From Microcaldota archaeon (GTDB lineage Archaea > Micrarchaeota > Micrarchaeia > Micrarchaeales > Micrarchaeaceae), in the NCBI GenBank assembly GCA_021792115.1, contig JAJYVI010000049.1, forward strand, positions 1 to 6,918: 6,918 bases of DNA, read 5' to 3'. The translations under genes were made by a program, and so were the position numbers. Below, piece by piece: positions 6,428-6,918 of this stretch. The notes below the pieces were generated by a model. It worked only from the letters and a program-made list of their open reading frames with translations, did not search any database and was not told the DNA's origin. Each line of letters opens with the position of its first letter. The stretch's first letter is position 1.

Positions 6428-6918
6428 TCATTTGCTTCTTATCAAGTCATTATATATTTTTAATGTATTTTTATCAGAGAACTTTTCAATTGCTTCCCTG
6501 CTTTTGTTGCTAACTTCCTCTGCAAATACTGAATTGTTTCTGATTATTTTGTTTATTATAGAATGCAACTCCTTTCTTTTTACTTGTATGCAGAGTTTCT
6601 TGACTTCCTGAGGCAGATTAGTAGTTTCTGTAATTATAACAGGTATCCTCAATGCGACTGCTTCCAATGTTGCAAGCGAAAGCCCTTCCCTTTCAGACAT
6701 CATAAGCATGCCTGCGCTGGATTTTATAACATTTATCATCCGTACTCTGCTTAGCCTCTTTTTAAATATTACTTTATTGCCAAGACCAAGCTTTTTTGCA
6801 AGCTCTACAAGTTTTTTAATTTCAGGTCCAATGCCTATTATTTCAAGTCGCGCCTCTGTTTTATATATTCCCTTTATTGCATAATCAAACCTTTTTTCAG
6901 GTATGAGCCTGCCTATAG
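6428..6918 (-). CDS. Family 4 glycosyltransferase, C-terminal part (5' partial)
   Basis: C-terminal 162 residues of a GT-B fold, retaining glycosyltransferase (Glycos_transf_1 type). The reading frame is open to the right edge, so the N-terminal acceptor domain and start are outside the window; the ATG at 6739 is internal. Seen from the edge inward: IGRLIPEKRFDYAIKGI (the family's usual GRL..EK.....I segment), LEIIGIGPEIKKL, then LGLGNKVIFKKRLSR. Next comes the donor-binding region SEREGLSLATLEAVALRIPVI, which contains the EX7E motif (E-GLSLATL-E) that contacts the nucleotide sugar. A lysine-rich helical tail follows. No membrane segment appears in this part. Such enzymes build surface glycans, glycolipids or N-glycans; the sugar cannot be told. 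It is followed by the TTA microsatellite and then the deoxyribosyltransferase-like gene in the same direction. Confidence 0.93.
   Translation of the reverse strand, partial: IGRLIPEKRFDYAIKGIYKTEARLEIIGIGPEIKKLVELAKKLGLGNKVIFKKRLSRVRMINVIKSSAGMLMMSEREGLSLATLEAVALRIPVIITETTNLPQEVKKLCIQVKRKELHSIINKIIRNNSVFAEEVSNKSREAIEKFSDKNTLKIYNDLIRSK

Overview
The window looks archaeal and chromosomal. Three genes are archaeal in type: a threonyl-tRNA synthetase with the archaeal N-terminal editing domain, an archaeal nascent-polypeptide-associated complex (NAC) protein with a C-terminal UBA domain, and a DUF424 protein, a family I know only from archaea. Ribosome binding sites are weak or absent and A/T-rich TATA-like stretches lie close to several starts. 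Compact spacing and moderate-to-low G+C would fit a small-genome archaeon such as a DPANN/Micrarchaeota-type lineage, but that placement is a guess.

Layout. Four genes read rightward: threonyl-tRNA synthetase (1-1802, start cut off by the left edge), a PDZ-containing site-2-type membrane metalloprotease (1912-3420), a membrane-embedded processive-type family 2 glycosyltransferase (3556-5100), and DUF424 (5105-5416, 4 bases after the glycosyltransferase stop). Three genes read leftward: a family 4 glycosyltransferase (6918-6428, N-terminus cut off by the right edge), a nucleoside 2-deoxyribosyltransferase-like protein (6345-5884) and NAC (5806-5462). The two blocks converge at 5417-5461, where a palindrome and T-rich tract could end transcription. 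No gap exceeds 300 bases. I found no tRNA, rRNA, CRISPR array or insertion sequence.

How the genes relate. ThrRS and NAC are translation and nascent-chain genes. The protease and the GT2 enzyme act in the membrane, and the two glycosyltransferases probably serve cell-surface glycan or glycolipid synthesis. I see no single pathway joining all seven, and nothing here amounts to a clear new multi-gene system.

Most worth a second look: a perfect 12-copy TTA microsatellite just upstream of the deoxyribosyltransferase-like gene; that gene itself, lower in G+C than the left half and from a family scattered across phages, bacteria and fungi; a Cys-to-Asp change at the expected zinc ligand of ThrRS; and a cluster of helically spaced TGCA motifs between ThrRS and the protease.
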